A DNA stretch of 64,000 nt from Psychrobacter sp. I-STPA10 (GCF_021012795.1 NZ_VFYU01000004.1:1-64000); one strand, 5' to 3'. Shown: positions 27,148 through 36,942, numbered from the stretch's first letter. Program-made: numbers and translations. Notes: generated by a model not told the origin, from the sequence alone.

Positions 27148-29376
27148 TTAAAACAAAAAGTATCGCTGTGCCATCGGCACAACATCTACAGGCTCACACG
27201 TCAGCAGTTCACCATCGGCTCGCACTTCATAAGTTTCGGGGTTGATGTCCATTTTTGGGCAATAGTTATTCAGACGCATATCGGCTTTACGAATTTGGCG
27301 AATACCATGCACAGGCTTGATGATTTTATTAAGTCCTAGCTCTTTTGCTACGCCTTCATCGACCGCCATTTGTGACACAAAGGTAATGCAAGTATCATGT
27401 ACGCCGTTGGTAAAGCTGGCAAACATCGGGCGATAATGTACGGGCTGTGGAGTGGGAATAGAGGCATTAATATCCCCCATCGGAGCATTGGCAATCAGTC
27501 CACCTTTGATGATGCAGTCTGGTTTTACCCCAAAAAAGGCGGGCGACCACAGTACCAAATCTGCCCATTTACCCACCTCTACTGAGCCAACTTCATCGCT
27601 AATGCCATGAGTAATGGCAGGGTTGATGGTATATTTGGCAATGTAGCGTTTGATGCGAAAGTTATCATTATCGCTGTCTTGGTCAGCTTGAGTCAGGCAA
27701 ATTTGCCCTGCTTGTGCTTGCTGATTGGCAGAGTTGTCAGGGGCAAGGTGTCCTCGTTGCATTTTCATTTTATCTGCGGTTTGCCATGTACGCATAATCA
27801 CTTCACCGACTCGCCCCATCGCTTGTGAGTCACTGCTCATCATCGAAATTGCCCCAAGGTCATGCAAAATATCTTCAGCCGCGATGGTTTCTTGACGGAT
27901 ACGGCTTTCTGCAAAGGCGACATCTTCACTAATAGCAGGGCTTAGATGGTGACACACCATCAACATATCCAAATGCTCATCAATGGTGTTGATGGTAAAA
28001 GGTCGGGTGGGATTGGTTGAAGACGGCAAAACGTGCGGTTCACCAATGGCTTTAAGAATATCAGGGGCGTGTCCACCGCCTGCCCCTTCGGTATGAAAGG
28101 TATGGATACAACGCTGTTTAAATGCCCCTAAGGTACTTTGTAGATAGCCACTTTCATTAAGGGTGTCGGTATGAATGGCGACCTGCACATCATGCTTATC
28201 GGCAACGCTTAAACAGTTATCAATGGCTTGCGGGGTCGTCCCCCAGTCTTCATGCAGTTTTAGCCCGATAGCCCCTGCTTTGATTTGGCTCAGTATCGGC
28301 TCGGGCAAACTGACATTACCCTTACCCAATAAACCAATATTCATCGGCACATCGTCTAAGGCTTTGAGCATATTTTGGATATGATAAGCCCCGGGTGTGC
28401 AAGTGGTGGCAAGCGTGCCTTGTGCAGGTCCTGTACCACCACCGAGCATGGTGGTAACCCCCGACATCAATGCGGTTTCACACTGCTGAGGGGCGATAAA
28501 GTGAATATGACTATCAATGCCCCCTGCGGTCAAGATTTTGCCTTCGCCAGCGATAATCTCTGTACCTGCCCCGATATGAATAGTGACATCAGGCTGAATA
28601 TCAGCATTACCCGCTTTGCCAATACCACTAATGCAACCTGCTTTGATGGCAACGTCAGCTTTGATAATGCCTGTATAGTCCACAATTAATGCATTGGTAA
28701 TCACTGTATCAGCAACTTTTTCATCACTGAGCTGTCCTTGCCCCATGCCATCACGAATGACTTTACCCCCACCAAATTTTACTTCTTCACCATAATGGGT
28801 AAAGTCTTTTTCAACTTTGAGCCATAAATTGGTATCGGCAAGGCGGACTTTATCGCCTATGGTTGCACCGAAATGTTCGACATAGACTTGACGAGGAATG
28901 CGTTTGTTAGAAATACCTGTTGTACTTTTTTCGCCATTTTTATTTTGGCTATCAGAACTATCAGGATTATCAGAACTGTCAGGCAATACCCCCATGACAT
29001 CACCACGAAAGCCATAGACTTCACGCTTGCCTGCCAATGCCACTAGCTCGACTTCTCGAGACTGCCCCGGCTCAAAACGAACAGCCGTACCCGAGATGAT
29101 ATTTAACCGAAATCCTGTCGCCAGTTTGCGGTCAAATTCAAGCGCGTTATTGACCTCAGCAAAATGATAATGTGAACCAATTTGAATTGGTCTGTCGCCT
29201 GTATTGGTGACGGTCAATGTCAGCGTTTGCCGTCCTGCATTGATAATAATATCCTCTTCGACAAGCTGATAACCGCCAATCTTAGTGGTATCAATCACAT
29301 CAGGTTTTGGTTGCTGACTACTGGCAAGTTTGGGTGTTGTGTCTGTTGTCTGTGAATTATGGTTATCTTGGCTCAT
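27148..29376 (-). CDS. ureBC: Urease beta-alpha fusion (UreB-UreC)
   Basis: 742 residues in one uninterrupted frame with a good AAAGGA site. Residues about 32-131 are a complete UreB (beta): [47 protein letters not shown] 30-residue polar linker rich in Ser/Asp/Asn (about 132-161) replaces the usual stop, spacer and UreC start. Residues about 163-742 are a full UreC (alpha). Nickel ligands and catalytic residues are intact: H290 and H292 (SHIHF), carbamylated K373 and H375 (GLKLHEDWG), H402, H428, flap C475-H476 and D516. A 19-residue insertion precedes DNDNFR (about 543-567). Urease hydrolyses urea to ammonia and carbamate. UreA is separate and immediately upstream. Most bacteria have separate A, B, C; Helicobacter fuses gamma and beta instead. 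Confidence 0.96.
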   Translation of the reverse strand: MSQDNHNSQTTDTTPKLASSQQPKPDVIDTTKIGGYQLVEEDIIINAGRQTLTLTVTNTGDRPIQIGSHYHFAEVNNALEFDRKLATGFRLNIISGTAVRFEPGQSREVELVALAGKREVYGFRGDVMGVLPDSSDNPDSSDSQNKNGEKSTTGISNKRIPRQVYVEHFGATIGDKVRLADTNLWLKVEKDFTHYGEEVKFGGGKVIRDGMGQGQLSDEKVADTVITNALIVDYTGIIKADVAIKAGCISGIGKAGNADIQPDVTIHIGAGTEIIAGEGKILTAGGIDSHIHFIAPQQCETALMSGVTTMLGGGTGPAQGTLATTCTPGAYHIQNMLKALDDVPMNIGLLGKGNVSLPEPILSQIKAGAIGLKLHEDWGTTPQAIDNCLSVADKHDVQVAIHTDTLNESGYLQSTLGAFKQRCIHTFHTEGAGGGHAPDILKAIGEPHVLPSSTNPTRPFTINTIDEHLDMLMVCHHLSPAISEDVAFAESRIRQETIAAEDILHDLGAISMMSSDSQAMGRVGEVIMRTWQTADKMKMQRGHLAPDNSANQQAQAGQICLTQADQDSDNDNFRIKRYIAKYTINPAITHGISDEVGSVEVGKWADLVLWSPAFFGVKPDCIIKGGLIANAPMGDINASIPTPQPVHYRPMFASFTNGVHDTCITFVSQMAVDEGVAKELGLNKIIKPVHGIRQIRKADMRLNNYCPKMDINPETYEVRADGELLTCEPVDVVPMAQRYFLF

Positions 29377-29413
29377 ACGGATAGTCCTTTATTTTATTTT
29401 ATTTGCTTTATTT

Positions 29414-29716
29414 TTATACAATAGGGTCATGTACCGTCACCAGCTTTGTCCCATCAGGAAAGGTTGCCTCAACCTGCACATCATGTATCATCTCAGGTAC
29501 ACCCTCCATGACCTCATCACGACTCAGATACGTATTACCCTCACTCATCAGCTCGGCTACGGTTTTGCCATCTCTTGCCCCTTCTAATAGCATCATACTG
29601 ATATAGGCGACAGCTTCGGGATAATTGAGTTTTACCCCTCGATTTTTACGGCGTTCGGCAACCATGCCAGCACTAAATAATAGCAATTTGTCTTTTTCGG
29701 TCGGGGTTAATTGCAT
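29414..29716 (-). CDS. ureA: Urease gamma subunit UreA
   Basis: 100 residues, the standard length. [68 protein letters not shown] and VHDPI match UreA throughout. It is a structural subunit of the (alpha-beta-gamma)3 enzyme. AAGGACAAG precedes the start, and ureBC begins 37 bp downstream. A 25-bp perfect inverted repeat lies between ureD and this gene. Confidence 0.98.
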   Translation of the reverse strand: MQLTPTEKDKLLLFSAGMVAERRKNRGVKLNYPEAVAYISMMLLEGARDGKTVAELMSEGNTYLSRDEVMEGVPEMIHDVQVEATFPDGTKLVTVHDPIV

Positions 29717-29785
29717 AACTTGTCCTTAGTAATTTGTTAGGTGGTGTTTCAAAAAATATAGTATGACTATTTTTAATATGGTTTC

Positions 29786-29841
29786 TAGCCCCCTCCTTGT
29801 AGGAATTTCTTTAAATAGAAATTCCTACAAGGAGGGGGCTA
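29786..29841. repeat. 25-bp perfect inverted repeat between ureD and ureA
   Basis: Arms 29786-29810 and 29817-29841 are exact complements (starting TAGCCCCCTCCTTG) with the loop TTAAAT. In the ureDABC transcript it would form a very stable hairpin just upstream of ureA. No T-tract follows immediately in the transcribed direction. The C-rich/G-rich core resembles the interior of repeat A, so it may be a mobile-repeat remnant. Confidence 0.85.
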
Positions 29842-29942
29842 AAATTGCAGTGCAATTTTCTAACGCCTCTCAGGGAGGGGGAACAGTTCTCTTTGCCTTT
29901 AGACGGAGGGTTTGAGCTAGTTATCTAGGACAGCCCCTTAGC

Positions 29943-30929
29943 TTAAGTTGCCCAAATACGCGGGTTATGTTCGGCTAATTGCCACCACTGCTTACGTAAT
30001 AGATGACGTAATTGACTAAATGCCGAAAAACAACCTGCCACATCATCACCCAAATAACGAATGCAAATCGCATGTGGCGTATGGGTACAATAGACGTCTA
30101 GTTCTTCAGAATCAATATAAGCTCTTAACTGCTTAACCATCTCTGCCAAATCTAGCGTAGCATTTGCAGGTACTGCCCAAAACGTACCCATCACATGTTT
30201 ACCATTCATCGCTAATGGCGATGCAAACCAGCGAGAGTCAGCTGATTGATTGACCTGCTCATAAACAATTAACTTACCTTCTCGATAAATCCGCAGTTGA
30301 TTATGATACTGTCCTTGCACAAACTTTTCTTGATACGCTTGCCTGCCAAACACCACAATATCCCACGTTAGCAAACTGCTGTTTTCTGCCAAATCAAACT
30401 GCGTCTGTGCTTGTAAATACGCCTGATTATACACAATGCTCTCTTGAGGTAGCCATTCACAGCGGGCATGTTTATCAAGGTTTATCTGTACTTTTTGGCT
30501 GGCATACTGCTCACTAGCATGGCTTTCACTGGCATTTTCTTTGTTATTTTCTCTATCACTATTTTCACCACTTCCCCGACCATACCACTTACCTGCCCCT
30601 GTGGTGGTTAATAAGGCATGAGTATTTTCAGCCAAATCAATATTTATCTTTAGATGGTCACCCGTAGCAATGCCTGCTGGGGGATATAACACCATCACAT
30701 GACAAATCCCCGTTTGTTTTGTTGATAAAGTAGAGGACTCATCATTCTGGGACTCGGGATACTGTGGTTCGGGATACTGGGGCTCAGGATATAATGCCCG
30801 TTGTACCCGCAACGCCCCTGTATGCTGACGCTGGGTGAGTTGGGTGGTTTGCTGACGATTGATAAACCCTAGCGTTAGCTGTGAATGCCAGTCATTTGCA
30901 CGCTTATTCACAATCATGCCATTTGTCAT
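29943..30929 (-). CDS. ureD: Urease accessory protein UreD
   Basis: 328 residues, longer than the usual 270. UreD forms the scaffold to which UreF and UreG dock on apo-urease. Recognisable segments: HVMVLYPPAGIATGDHLKIN (about 77-96), ALLTTTGAGKWYGR (about 105-118), ARCEWLPQESIVYNQAYL, and GKHVMGTFWAVPAN. Two lineage-specific low-complexity inserts are visible: three copies of YPEPQ/YPESQ at 47-61, and a Ser/Glu/Asn-rich insert at about 119-145 after GKWYGRG. First gene of ureD-ureA-ureBC. Weak ribosome site. Confidence 0.93.
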   Translation of the reverse strand: MTNGMIVNKRANDWHSQLTLGFINRQQTTQLTQRQHTGALRVQRALYPEPQYPEPQYPESQNDESSTLSTKQTGICHVMVLYPPAGIATGDHLKINIDLAENTHALLTTTGAGKWYGRGSGENSDRENNKENASESHASEQYASQKVQINLDKHARCEWLPQESIVYNQAYLQAQTQFDLAENSSLLTWDIVVFGRQAYQEKFVQGQYHNQLRIYREGKLIVYEQVNQSADSRWFASPLAMNGKHVMGTFWAVPANATLDLAEMVKQLRAYIDSEELDVYCTHTPHAICIRYLGDDVAGCFSAFSQLRHLLRKQWWQLAEHNPRIWAT

Positions 30930-31027
30930 TCATATTTTCTTGCCTTACACCTTAATAATTTTTTAATAATTTGCTAAAAACAGTTTAAATCGTAAGCAAT
31001 ACTATAAAGTAATTTGTGGCTAAAAAC

Positions 31028-31060
31028 CAAAAAAAACCATCAAATATCGTATCTTGATGG
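31028..31060 (-). terminator. Terminator of the NCS1 permease gene
   Basis: On the minus strand CCATCAAGATACGATATTTGATGG forms a hairpin in two parts (CCATCAA / TTGATGG) followed by a run of eight T. It separates the permease gene from ureD. Confidence 0.6.
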
Positions 31061-31095
31061 CTGTTTAAAAAAGATCGATTAAACTAAGCTTATTA

Positions 31096-32775
31096 TTATT
31101 TTTCCAAAGTTTTACATAGTGAGCAGATAACCCCACTATGAGCAGTAGAGTACATCACATCAGGGCGCTCATAATTCTCATTACAATCCACACAATGATA
31201 TAGCGTTGCCACTGGTGTGCCTTCACTATCAAAACGCGGCTCATCAATACCATCATCGCCTTGCTTGATATAGTATTTACCGCCAGTGATTAATCCCATG
31301 ATTGGTGTCATCACAAAGCCAACAACCAAGGCTATCAAAGGTGAGTATGAAGCTAAAAACTCACCCAACAGTCCAAAGAATGCCGCTATAGATAGCCCTG
31401 CTGCTAGTCCAAATGATACCAGACCAACTGGGTTAAAGTCATAGAGCATTTCACGGCGAAACTCTGGCTCTTTGGGTGATAGTTTTAGCAGATATTTATT
31501 AATAGCAATGTCAGTGGCGACCACCACGACCCATGCAATGGCAAAGTTAGAATAAAAGCCTAAGATACTGTTTAAGAAAGAAAACATATCCATTTCCATC
31601 ATCAACAATGCCAAGCCCACATTCATAATCACAAACACAATGCGACCGGGGTAATGTTTGGTGACTCGGGCATAAGCACTCGTCCATGATAGTGAGCCAG
31701 AATAGGCGTTGGTGACGTTGATTTTAATTTGAGAAATCACCACCAATACGACTGCCAAGCCAATGGCAAAGCTACCGGGGATAAAGCTTTGGAATACGGA
31801 GGTAAATTGCTGTACTGGCTCAGTAATCACGTTATCAGGTAGCATTTGTGCCATAAGGTAAAAGGCTAAGAACGCACCGACCATTTGTTTAATTGCACCC
31901 AATACCACCCAACCTGGTCCTGCTGATAGCATGGCAATCCACCATGAAGTGCTGTTTTCTTTGGTTTTGGCGGGCATAAAACGTAGATAGTCAATTTGTT
32001 CCCCAATTTGCATAATCAATGCCAGACACACCCCAGCCCCAAGCATCACAGCACCCATGTCATAGGCTTGATAAGCACCATTGCCAGTAAATTGACTCCA
32101 GTCACTCACCAAAGCAGGGTTTTGCAAAATCACATAACCTACAGGACACACCATCAGTATTAGCCATATTGGCGTCGTCCAAACTTGCAAGGTACTTAAT
32201 ACCTTCATACCATAAATCACCAGTGGTATCACCATAAAGCTAGACACCAAATAGCCAATCCATAGCGGAACGCCAAGCCCCATCTTTAAACCCTGTGCCA
32301 TGATGGCGCCTTCTAGGGCAAAAAAGATAAAGGTAAAACTGGCAAAAATAATACTGGTAATTACCGTCCCATAATAGCCAAAGCCTGCCCCACGTGAGAT
32401 TAAATCCAAATCAATGTTGTAACGGGCGGCATAATAAGATACTGGAATGCCGGTTAAAAAGATAATCATGGCAGCAAAAAGAATGGATAACACCGCATTG
32501 GTGGTGCCATAAGCCAAACCAATACTTGCGCCAATGGAAAAATCTGCTAAGTAAGCAATACCACCAAGTGCGGTAATAGCGACCACTCGAGGTGTCCATT
32601 TACGAAAGCTGTGCGGTGCATAACGTAGGGTGTAATCTTCTAAGGTTTCATTGACCACTTTGTTTTGGTCAGGAATGGCGTCGGTAGGAAGTACGTGTAC
32701 GCCGGTGCTAACACCTGTAGGTACGGTATTAGCAGCAATGGGGAGATTATCAAGCGGGCTTTTATGTGCAGGCAT
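31096..32775 (-). CDS. NCS1-type permease with C-terminal Cys4 knuckle
   Basis: 559 residues, about twelve membrane segments with the layout of the nucleobase:cation symporter-1 family (purine-cytosine permease-like): LADFSIGASIGLAYG, ISRGAGFGYYG, GAGVCLALIMQIGEQIDYLR, INVTNAYSGSLSWTSAYARV. The substrate is not certain: cytosine, a purine/pyrimidine or another nitrogen compound. The last 36 residues add a small rubredoxin-like knuckle, CVDC (528, 531) and CSLC (551, 554), which is unusual for transporters and probably binds zinc or iron on the cytoplasmic side. Located directly upstream of ureD but separated by a terminator, so a functional link with urea metabolism is only inferred. Confidence 0.8.
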   Translation of the reverse strand: MPAHKSPLDNLPIAANTVPTGVSTGVHVLPTDAIPDQNKVVNETLEDYTLRYAPHSFRKWTPRVVAITALGGIAYLADFSIGASIGLAYGTTNAVLSILFAAMIIFLTGIPVSYYAARYNIDLDLISRGAGFGYYGTVITSIIFASFTFIFFALEGAIMAQGLKMGLGVPLWIGYLVSSFMVIPLVIYGMKVLSTLQVWTTPIWLILMVCPVGYVILQNPALVSDWSQFTGNGAYQAYDMGAVMLGAGVCLALIMQIGEQIDYLRFMPAKTKENSTSWWIAMLSAGPGWVVLGAIKQMVGAFLAFYLMAQMLPDNVITEPVQQFTSVFQSFIPGSFAIGLAVVLVVISQIKINVTNAYSGSLSWTSAYARVTKHYPGRIVFVIMNVGLALLMMEMDMFSFLNSILGFYSNFAIAWVVVVATDIAINKYLLKLSPKEPEFRREMLYDFNPVGLVSFGLAAGLSIAAFFGLLGEFLASYSPLIALVVGFVMTPIMGLITGGKYYIKQGDDGIDEPRFDSEGTPVATLYHCVDCNENYERPDVMYSTAHSGVICSLCKTLEK

Positions 32776-33057
32776 GGCATGATCCTTATAGGTTAGTAAT
32801 ATGATGAATGCCAGTTTAAAGATAAAGAAAGGTTAAATTATCTTTAAAACCAGAAATATCTTTTCTTACTAACAACAGATACAAGTAACATGCCAGCCAA
32901 TAAAAGTAACAAAAACACTAAAATGCCCTAAAATGGTGCTAAAACTCAACTAAAAAAGGTAAAATAACTAAAACTGCACTCAATCTGGTCGCTATTCAGT
33001 GCATTCGCACTCTCTTTAATGGTGCAATTCACACTATGATGACAACCATCATTATTT

Positions 33058-34071
33058 TTATTGCAACAAATGCTGATATGCTGGTTTGATCTGCTCAAAG
33101 GGCATCCAAATAAAAATATCAGCACAATGAAAGCTGACATCAAAACACGCTTGTTCTGCCACACTTGCGCCCATTTTGAGATATGTGCGCAATAAAGGTG
33201 GGATTTTTGGTGGCTGTTGCAGCACGCTAGGCGGCAAGCGATATTTGGGTCTTGCTTGTACTTTGGGTACATTATGTAGCTGTGCCAACCAAGTATTGAT
33301 ATCACCTGCGCCAATCGGTATAGAACAACAACCCATAAACGCATTCACCGACAATGCCTGCGCCATCATCGCTACCCCTTGCCATAGCTGTGCTAAGACC
33401 TTACTGCCACGATATTTTTGCTGAATACAAGTACGCCCAATCTCTAGTACATTGTAAGGATAGTGTGGCAGCAATGTAGATAAATCAAACTCATTTTCAC
33501 TATAAAAACGCCCCACTCTACTGGCACGATGGCTATCTAATAAACGCGTGGTGGCAATGATCTGATCTGCTTGAGTAACCACAATATGAATACATTCCTC
33601 ATCAAATTCATCATGGTCTATACCTTGATTAAAGGTTGCGCCAAATCCTTCAGCAAAGCACTGTGCACGTAGTCGCTTTGCCGCTTGTAGGTAGTCTTTA
33701 GCTGTCTTATCCGCTATCTTGTATTGTGATGGTAAATATGACAAAGTATTTTGGTATGGTTTTGCTTCATACAAAAATAATGACTCATAAATTGCCATCA
33801 TTGCTTGCTTAGGGCTCAGTACAGTAGGCGGTGTTTCTGTTAAGATAAAACAAGTATCACGCCCATCAATCAATAAACACTGTAATGCTTGGCTGGCAGA
33901 TTTTTTTTGTGAAAAAGTATGGCAGTCATTTTCATTGGCGTGTAGAATCCTACGTTTATCTATTGACTGTATATTGCTATCATGATAGGCAGCATCAAGT
34001 AATGCTGCATTATTCGTATCACTGAGCAAAGTGTGGGAATTAGTAACGCTCAACATTAGCGATGTACTCAT
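33058..34071 (-). CDS. OlsB-like GNAT acyltransferase
   Basis: 337 residues from the ATG at 34071; the frame is open to a TTG at 34140. The central part (about 125-270) has the acetyltransferase-5/OlsB pattern: RLRAQCFAEGFGATFNQGID, DEFDEECIHIVV, IATTRLL, FYSENEFDL and NVLEIGRTCIQQKYRG. OlsB transfers a 3-hydroxyacyl chain from ACP to ornithine in ornithine-lipid synthesis; homologues include other ACP-dependent acyl transferases. No olsA neighbour is seen, so the lipid product is uncertain. The N-terminal 75 residues are not conserved in the family as far as I recognise. Confidence 0.7.
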   Translation of the reverse strand: MSTSLMLSVTNSHTLLSDTNNAALLDAAYHDSNIQSIDKRRILHANENDCHTFSQKKSASQALQCLLIDGRDTCFILTETPPTVLSPKQAMMAIYESLFLYEAKPYQNTLSYLPSQYKIADKTAKDYLQAAKRLRAQCFAEGFGATFNQGIDHDEFDEECIHIVVTQADQIIATTRLLDSHRASRVGRFYSENEFDLSTLLPHYPYNVLEIGRTCIQQKYRGSKVLAQLWQGVAMMAQALSVNAFMGCCSIPIGAGDINTWLAQLHNVPKVQARPKYRLPPSVLQQPPKIPPLLRTYLKMGASVAEQACFDVSFHCADIFIWMPFEQIKPAYQHLLQ

Positions 34072-34263
34072 AATCAATCTCGATAACCATTTGTATGCAG
34101 TACTCAAGTATGAAAACGTAGAATGTCGGTTATGTGACAAATAGATGGCAAAATAATGATAACTTCTGCCAAAATTGTTACGGTTTTACACATTTATCAG
34201 TAGCTATTGCACCAACATAACCACTAAGCAAACCTAATAAACTGACAGCACAGGGGATAATTT

Positions 34264-35670
34264 TTGGAATATTTTGATCGGTACGAAGGCGGCGAAAAAG
34301 CCATACTGGTACACCTAGACATCAGACAGATGCGAGATCCTGATGATTTAGAAGAATTTCAACTACTGGTAGACTCGGCAGGCGCACAAGAGCTGGCATT
34401 GGTCACAGGTTCACGCCTAAAACCTGATGCCAAATATTTTGTCGGTACGGGTAAAGCCGAAGAAATTGCTGAACAAGTACGCCTACATGATGCCGATATC
34501 GTTATTTTTAATCACAGTCTATCACCTTCACAAGAGCGTAATCTTGAAGCATTATTCCAATGCCGAGTACTGGATCGTACAGGGCTGATTTTGGATATTT
34601 TTGCCCAGCGTGCTCGCACCTATGAAGGTAAACTGCAAGTAGAATTAGCACAGCTCAACCACTTATCGACCAGACTTGTGCGTGGTTGGACGCATTTGGA
34701 GCGGCAAAAAGGTGGGATTGGTCTGCGAGGACCGGGTGAGACACAGCTAGAAACTGACCGCCGTTTATTACAAACCCGAGTCACTCAGCTCAAAGCCCGC
34801 CTTGATAAAGTAAAACAAACCCGAGCACAAGGTCGTGCCAAACGGCAAAAGTCCGATGTATTGACCATCTCACTGGTCGGTTATACCAATGCGGGTAAAT
34901 CTACCTTATTTAACCGTCTGGTCGATGAAAACATCTATGCCGCTGATCAACTGTTTGCTACCCTAGACCCCACCTTACGCCGTTTAGATTGGCAAGGCTT
35001 AGGTCGGGTGGTATTGGTTGATACCGTCGGTTTTGTACGCCATCTGCCCCATGAATTGGTTGAGTCATTTCATGCCACCCTAGAAGAAACACTTGAGGCG
35101 GATTTACTGCTACACGTTATCGACTCAGCCAGTGAAGACATGCACGAACAAATCAAAGCGGTACAAGCTGTATTGGCTGAGATAAATAACGACGTACCTG
35201 TGCTCAATGTCTATAACAAAATTGACCTTACAGACGAGCCACCTCATATTGGCTATGCCAGTGAAGGTGTGCCCAATCGTGTCTATGTGTCTGCGCAAAA
35301 AGATCTGGGTATTGATAAGCTTTATGATGCCGTACAGCAGCTATTATCAGGGCGACTACATACTTATGATCTCACCCTACCCTTTGATGCAGGTCAGTTA
35401 AAAAATGCGTTGTATAAATTGGACGTTATTTTGAGTGAAGATTTTGATGAAGCAGGGCACGAACAGCTCAAAATCAAACTGCCTAATGACAAACTGCTAC
35501 AATTACTCGGGCAAGCCGATATTGACCCTTATGATGTACTGCCCAAAGCGCAAGCCGATAAATTAACGCCAACACTTGAGGCATTTGAGCAAACTCAAAA
35601 CCAATCCGAAACAGTGGCAACTGATACACAAACTCAAAGCTCTGATATACTACAAACGGATACTGACTAG
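34264..35670 (+). CDS. hflX: Ribosome-associated GTPase HflX
   Basis: 468 residues starting at TTG 34264, chosen because AGGGG lies 8 bases upstream and the family N-terminus (EYFDRYEGGEKAILVHLDI) begins there. The HflX N-terminal domain is followed by GGIGLRGPGETQLE (150-163), then the G domain: G1 GYTNAGKS (206-213), G3 DTVGFVRHLP (about 255-264) and G4 NVYNKIDL (about 316-323). HflX splits stalled or stressed 70S ribosomes. A Gln/Thr-rich tail is present. hfq, often adjacent in gamma-proteobacteria, is not in this window. Confidence 0.95.
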   Translation: MEYFDRYEGGEKAILVHLDIRQMRDPDDLEEFQLLVDSAGAQELALVTGSRLKPDAKYFVGTGKAEEIAEQVRLHDADIVIFNHSLSPSQERNLEALFQCRVLDRTGLILDIFAQRARTYEGKLQVELAQLNHLSTRLVRGWTHLERQKGGIGLRGPGETQLETDRRLLQTRVTQLKARLDKVKQTRAQGRAKRQKSDVLTISLVGYTNAGKSTLFNRLVDENIYAADQLFATLDPTLRRLDWQGLGRVVLVDTVGFVRHLPHELVESFHATLEETLEADLLLHVIDSASEDMHEQIKAVQAVLAEINNDVPVLNVYNKIDLTDEPPHIGYASEGVPNRVYVSAQKDLGIDKLYDAVQQLLSGRLHTYDLTLPFDAGQLKNALYKLDVILSEDFDEAGHEQLKIKLPNDKLLQLLGQADIDPYDVLPKAQADKLTPTLEAFEQTQNQSETVATDTQTQSSDILQTDTD

Positions 35671-35716
35671 CACATAAATCATTAGCCCATAGAACCTATA
35701 GCGGAATGTTAAACAA

Positions 35717-36175
35717 ATGACGCAAATTCAGCCACCACAATCCTCACAACTATCGCTGCCCATCGCCATTGTATTGACTTTATTGATGGTTATTATCATT
35801 CGTGAAGGAGCGGTACTGGTTTGCCGAGCTTTGGATATTGAAAGTGCAGCCAATATCGTTGGCATGATTGTGATGTTTATCATCTTGATGGTTTGGCGAC
35901 TCACCAAAGGACTTCCTGAATGGATTAGCCGTGCCAGTAACCGTCTATTAGTCGATAGTGGGTTTGCATTTCTGCCCGTATCAGCAGGTGCAGGACTATT
36001 ACTATTTGCCCTAGGTGATGAGTTTTGGGGCATTGTTATTACCATCATTGTCAGCACGTTGATTCCTTTGTGGGGGCTTGCAAAACTTGCCAACCACTGG
36101 CTAAAAGACACCCCTGACAATAGCATCAACACCCACCCTACTGCTTCTCAAAACGACACCACAAGTAGCCAATAG
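35717..36175 (+). CDS. lrgA: LrgA/CidA family membrane protein
   Basis: 152 residues with four hydrophobic segments. The CidA/LrgA pattern is visible: IVGMIVMFIILM near 48-59 and LLVDSGFAFLPVSAGAG (about 77-93), which precede the third and fourth segments. Family members act as holin-like or transport-regulating proteins. It is followed after 12 bp by lrgB, the standard pair. Confidence 0.82.
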   Translation: MTQIQPPQSSQLSLPIAIVLTLLMVIIIREGAVLVCRALDIESAANIVGMIVMFIILMVWRLTKGLPEWISRASNRLLVDSGFAFLPVSAGAGLLLFALGDEFWGIVITIIVSTLIPLWGLAKLANHWLKDTPDNSINTHPTASQNDTTSSQ

Positions 36176-36187
36176 GACACCAAAAAG

Positions 36188-36880
36188 ATGACAGACTACT
36201 TTGCTAATGCCCCTTTTATGGCAGTGTTTGCAGCCATACTATTGACACTTGTGGCGCATGTTATCGCACGCTTAATCGCCATACGTGTACGTGGTGTTCC
36301 TTTGGTTATTACAGCCATGATATTGGTCATTGCCTTTTTATTCCTACTAAATTGGCAATATGAAGCCTACTATGCGGTTGCCAAACCCATTTTTGACCAT
36401 CTATTAGGCTATGTAACAGTAATGTTGGCTATTCCCTTAGCAGCAATGAACTTTAAAGGACTGCCACTGAAACGGCTGTCTATTATCGTCATTATTGCCA
36501 GTCTAGTCGGTGCATTATTGCCAATGTCGATGGCATATTTATTTTCACTTAGCCAAGAGACGCTACTCTCCTTTGCGACTCGCTCAGTAACGACACCGAT
36601 TGGACTTAGCGTTGCTGCCATTATTGATGCGCCTTTAGCCATGGCAAACTTAATCATCATTGTCTCAGGTTTATTGGGGGCTGGGGTTGCTCGCTTTTTA
36701 TTTCGCGGCATAGAAGATGATCGTGCCAAAGGTTTGGCATTAGGGCTAGCTGCACATGCCTTTGGTACCGTAGAAGCATGGCAGATGAGTGAAACAGCAG
36801 GGCGTTATGCCGCTTTTGGATTGGCGGTGAATGGTATTATCACCGCCATTTGGATACCGATATTTTTAAGTATTTTTTAG
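36188..36880 (+). CDS. lrgB: LrgB family membrane protein
   Basis: 230 residues and about seven hydrophobic segments. LrgB hallmarks: VMLAIPLAAMNF, SVTTPIGLSVA (about 138-148), and LGLAAHAFGTVEAWQMSE (about 188-205), where AHAFGT corresponds to the family's A-H-x-x-G-T motif. LrgB partners LrgA; plant and bacterial homologues transport glycolate or pyruvate-type acids, and the pair is also linked to murein hydrolase control. Confidence 0.87.
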   Translation: MTDYFANAPFMAVFAAILLTLVAHVIARLIAIRVRGVPLVITAMILVIAFLFLLNWQYEAYYAVAKPIFDHLLGYVTVMLAIPLAAMNFKGLPLKRLSIIVIIASLVGALLPMSMAYLFSLSQETLLSFATRSVTTPIGLSVAAIIDAPLAMANLIIIVSGLLGAGVARFLFRGIEDDRAKGLALGLAAHAFGTVEAWQMSETAGRYAAFGLAVNGIITAIWIPIFLSIF

Positions 36881-36942
36881 CTCAAAGGTGCACAAAATGC
36901 AGCCAATGGGCTATTAACAACATTACTAGCTAAAACCGCCCA

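Noticed and set aside
28830..28990. Possible frameshift or assembly join between ureB and ureC
   Set aside because: The linker is in frame, polar and Met-free, with no broken domain on either side; a true fusion is the simpler reading, although reads should confirm it.
29330..29606. Plus-strand frames opposite ureA/ureBC
   Set aside because: Shadows of well-conserved urease genes.
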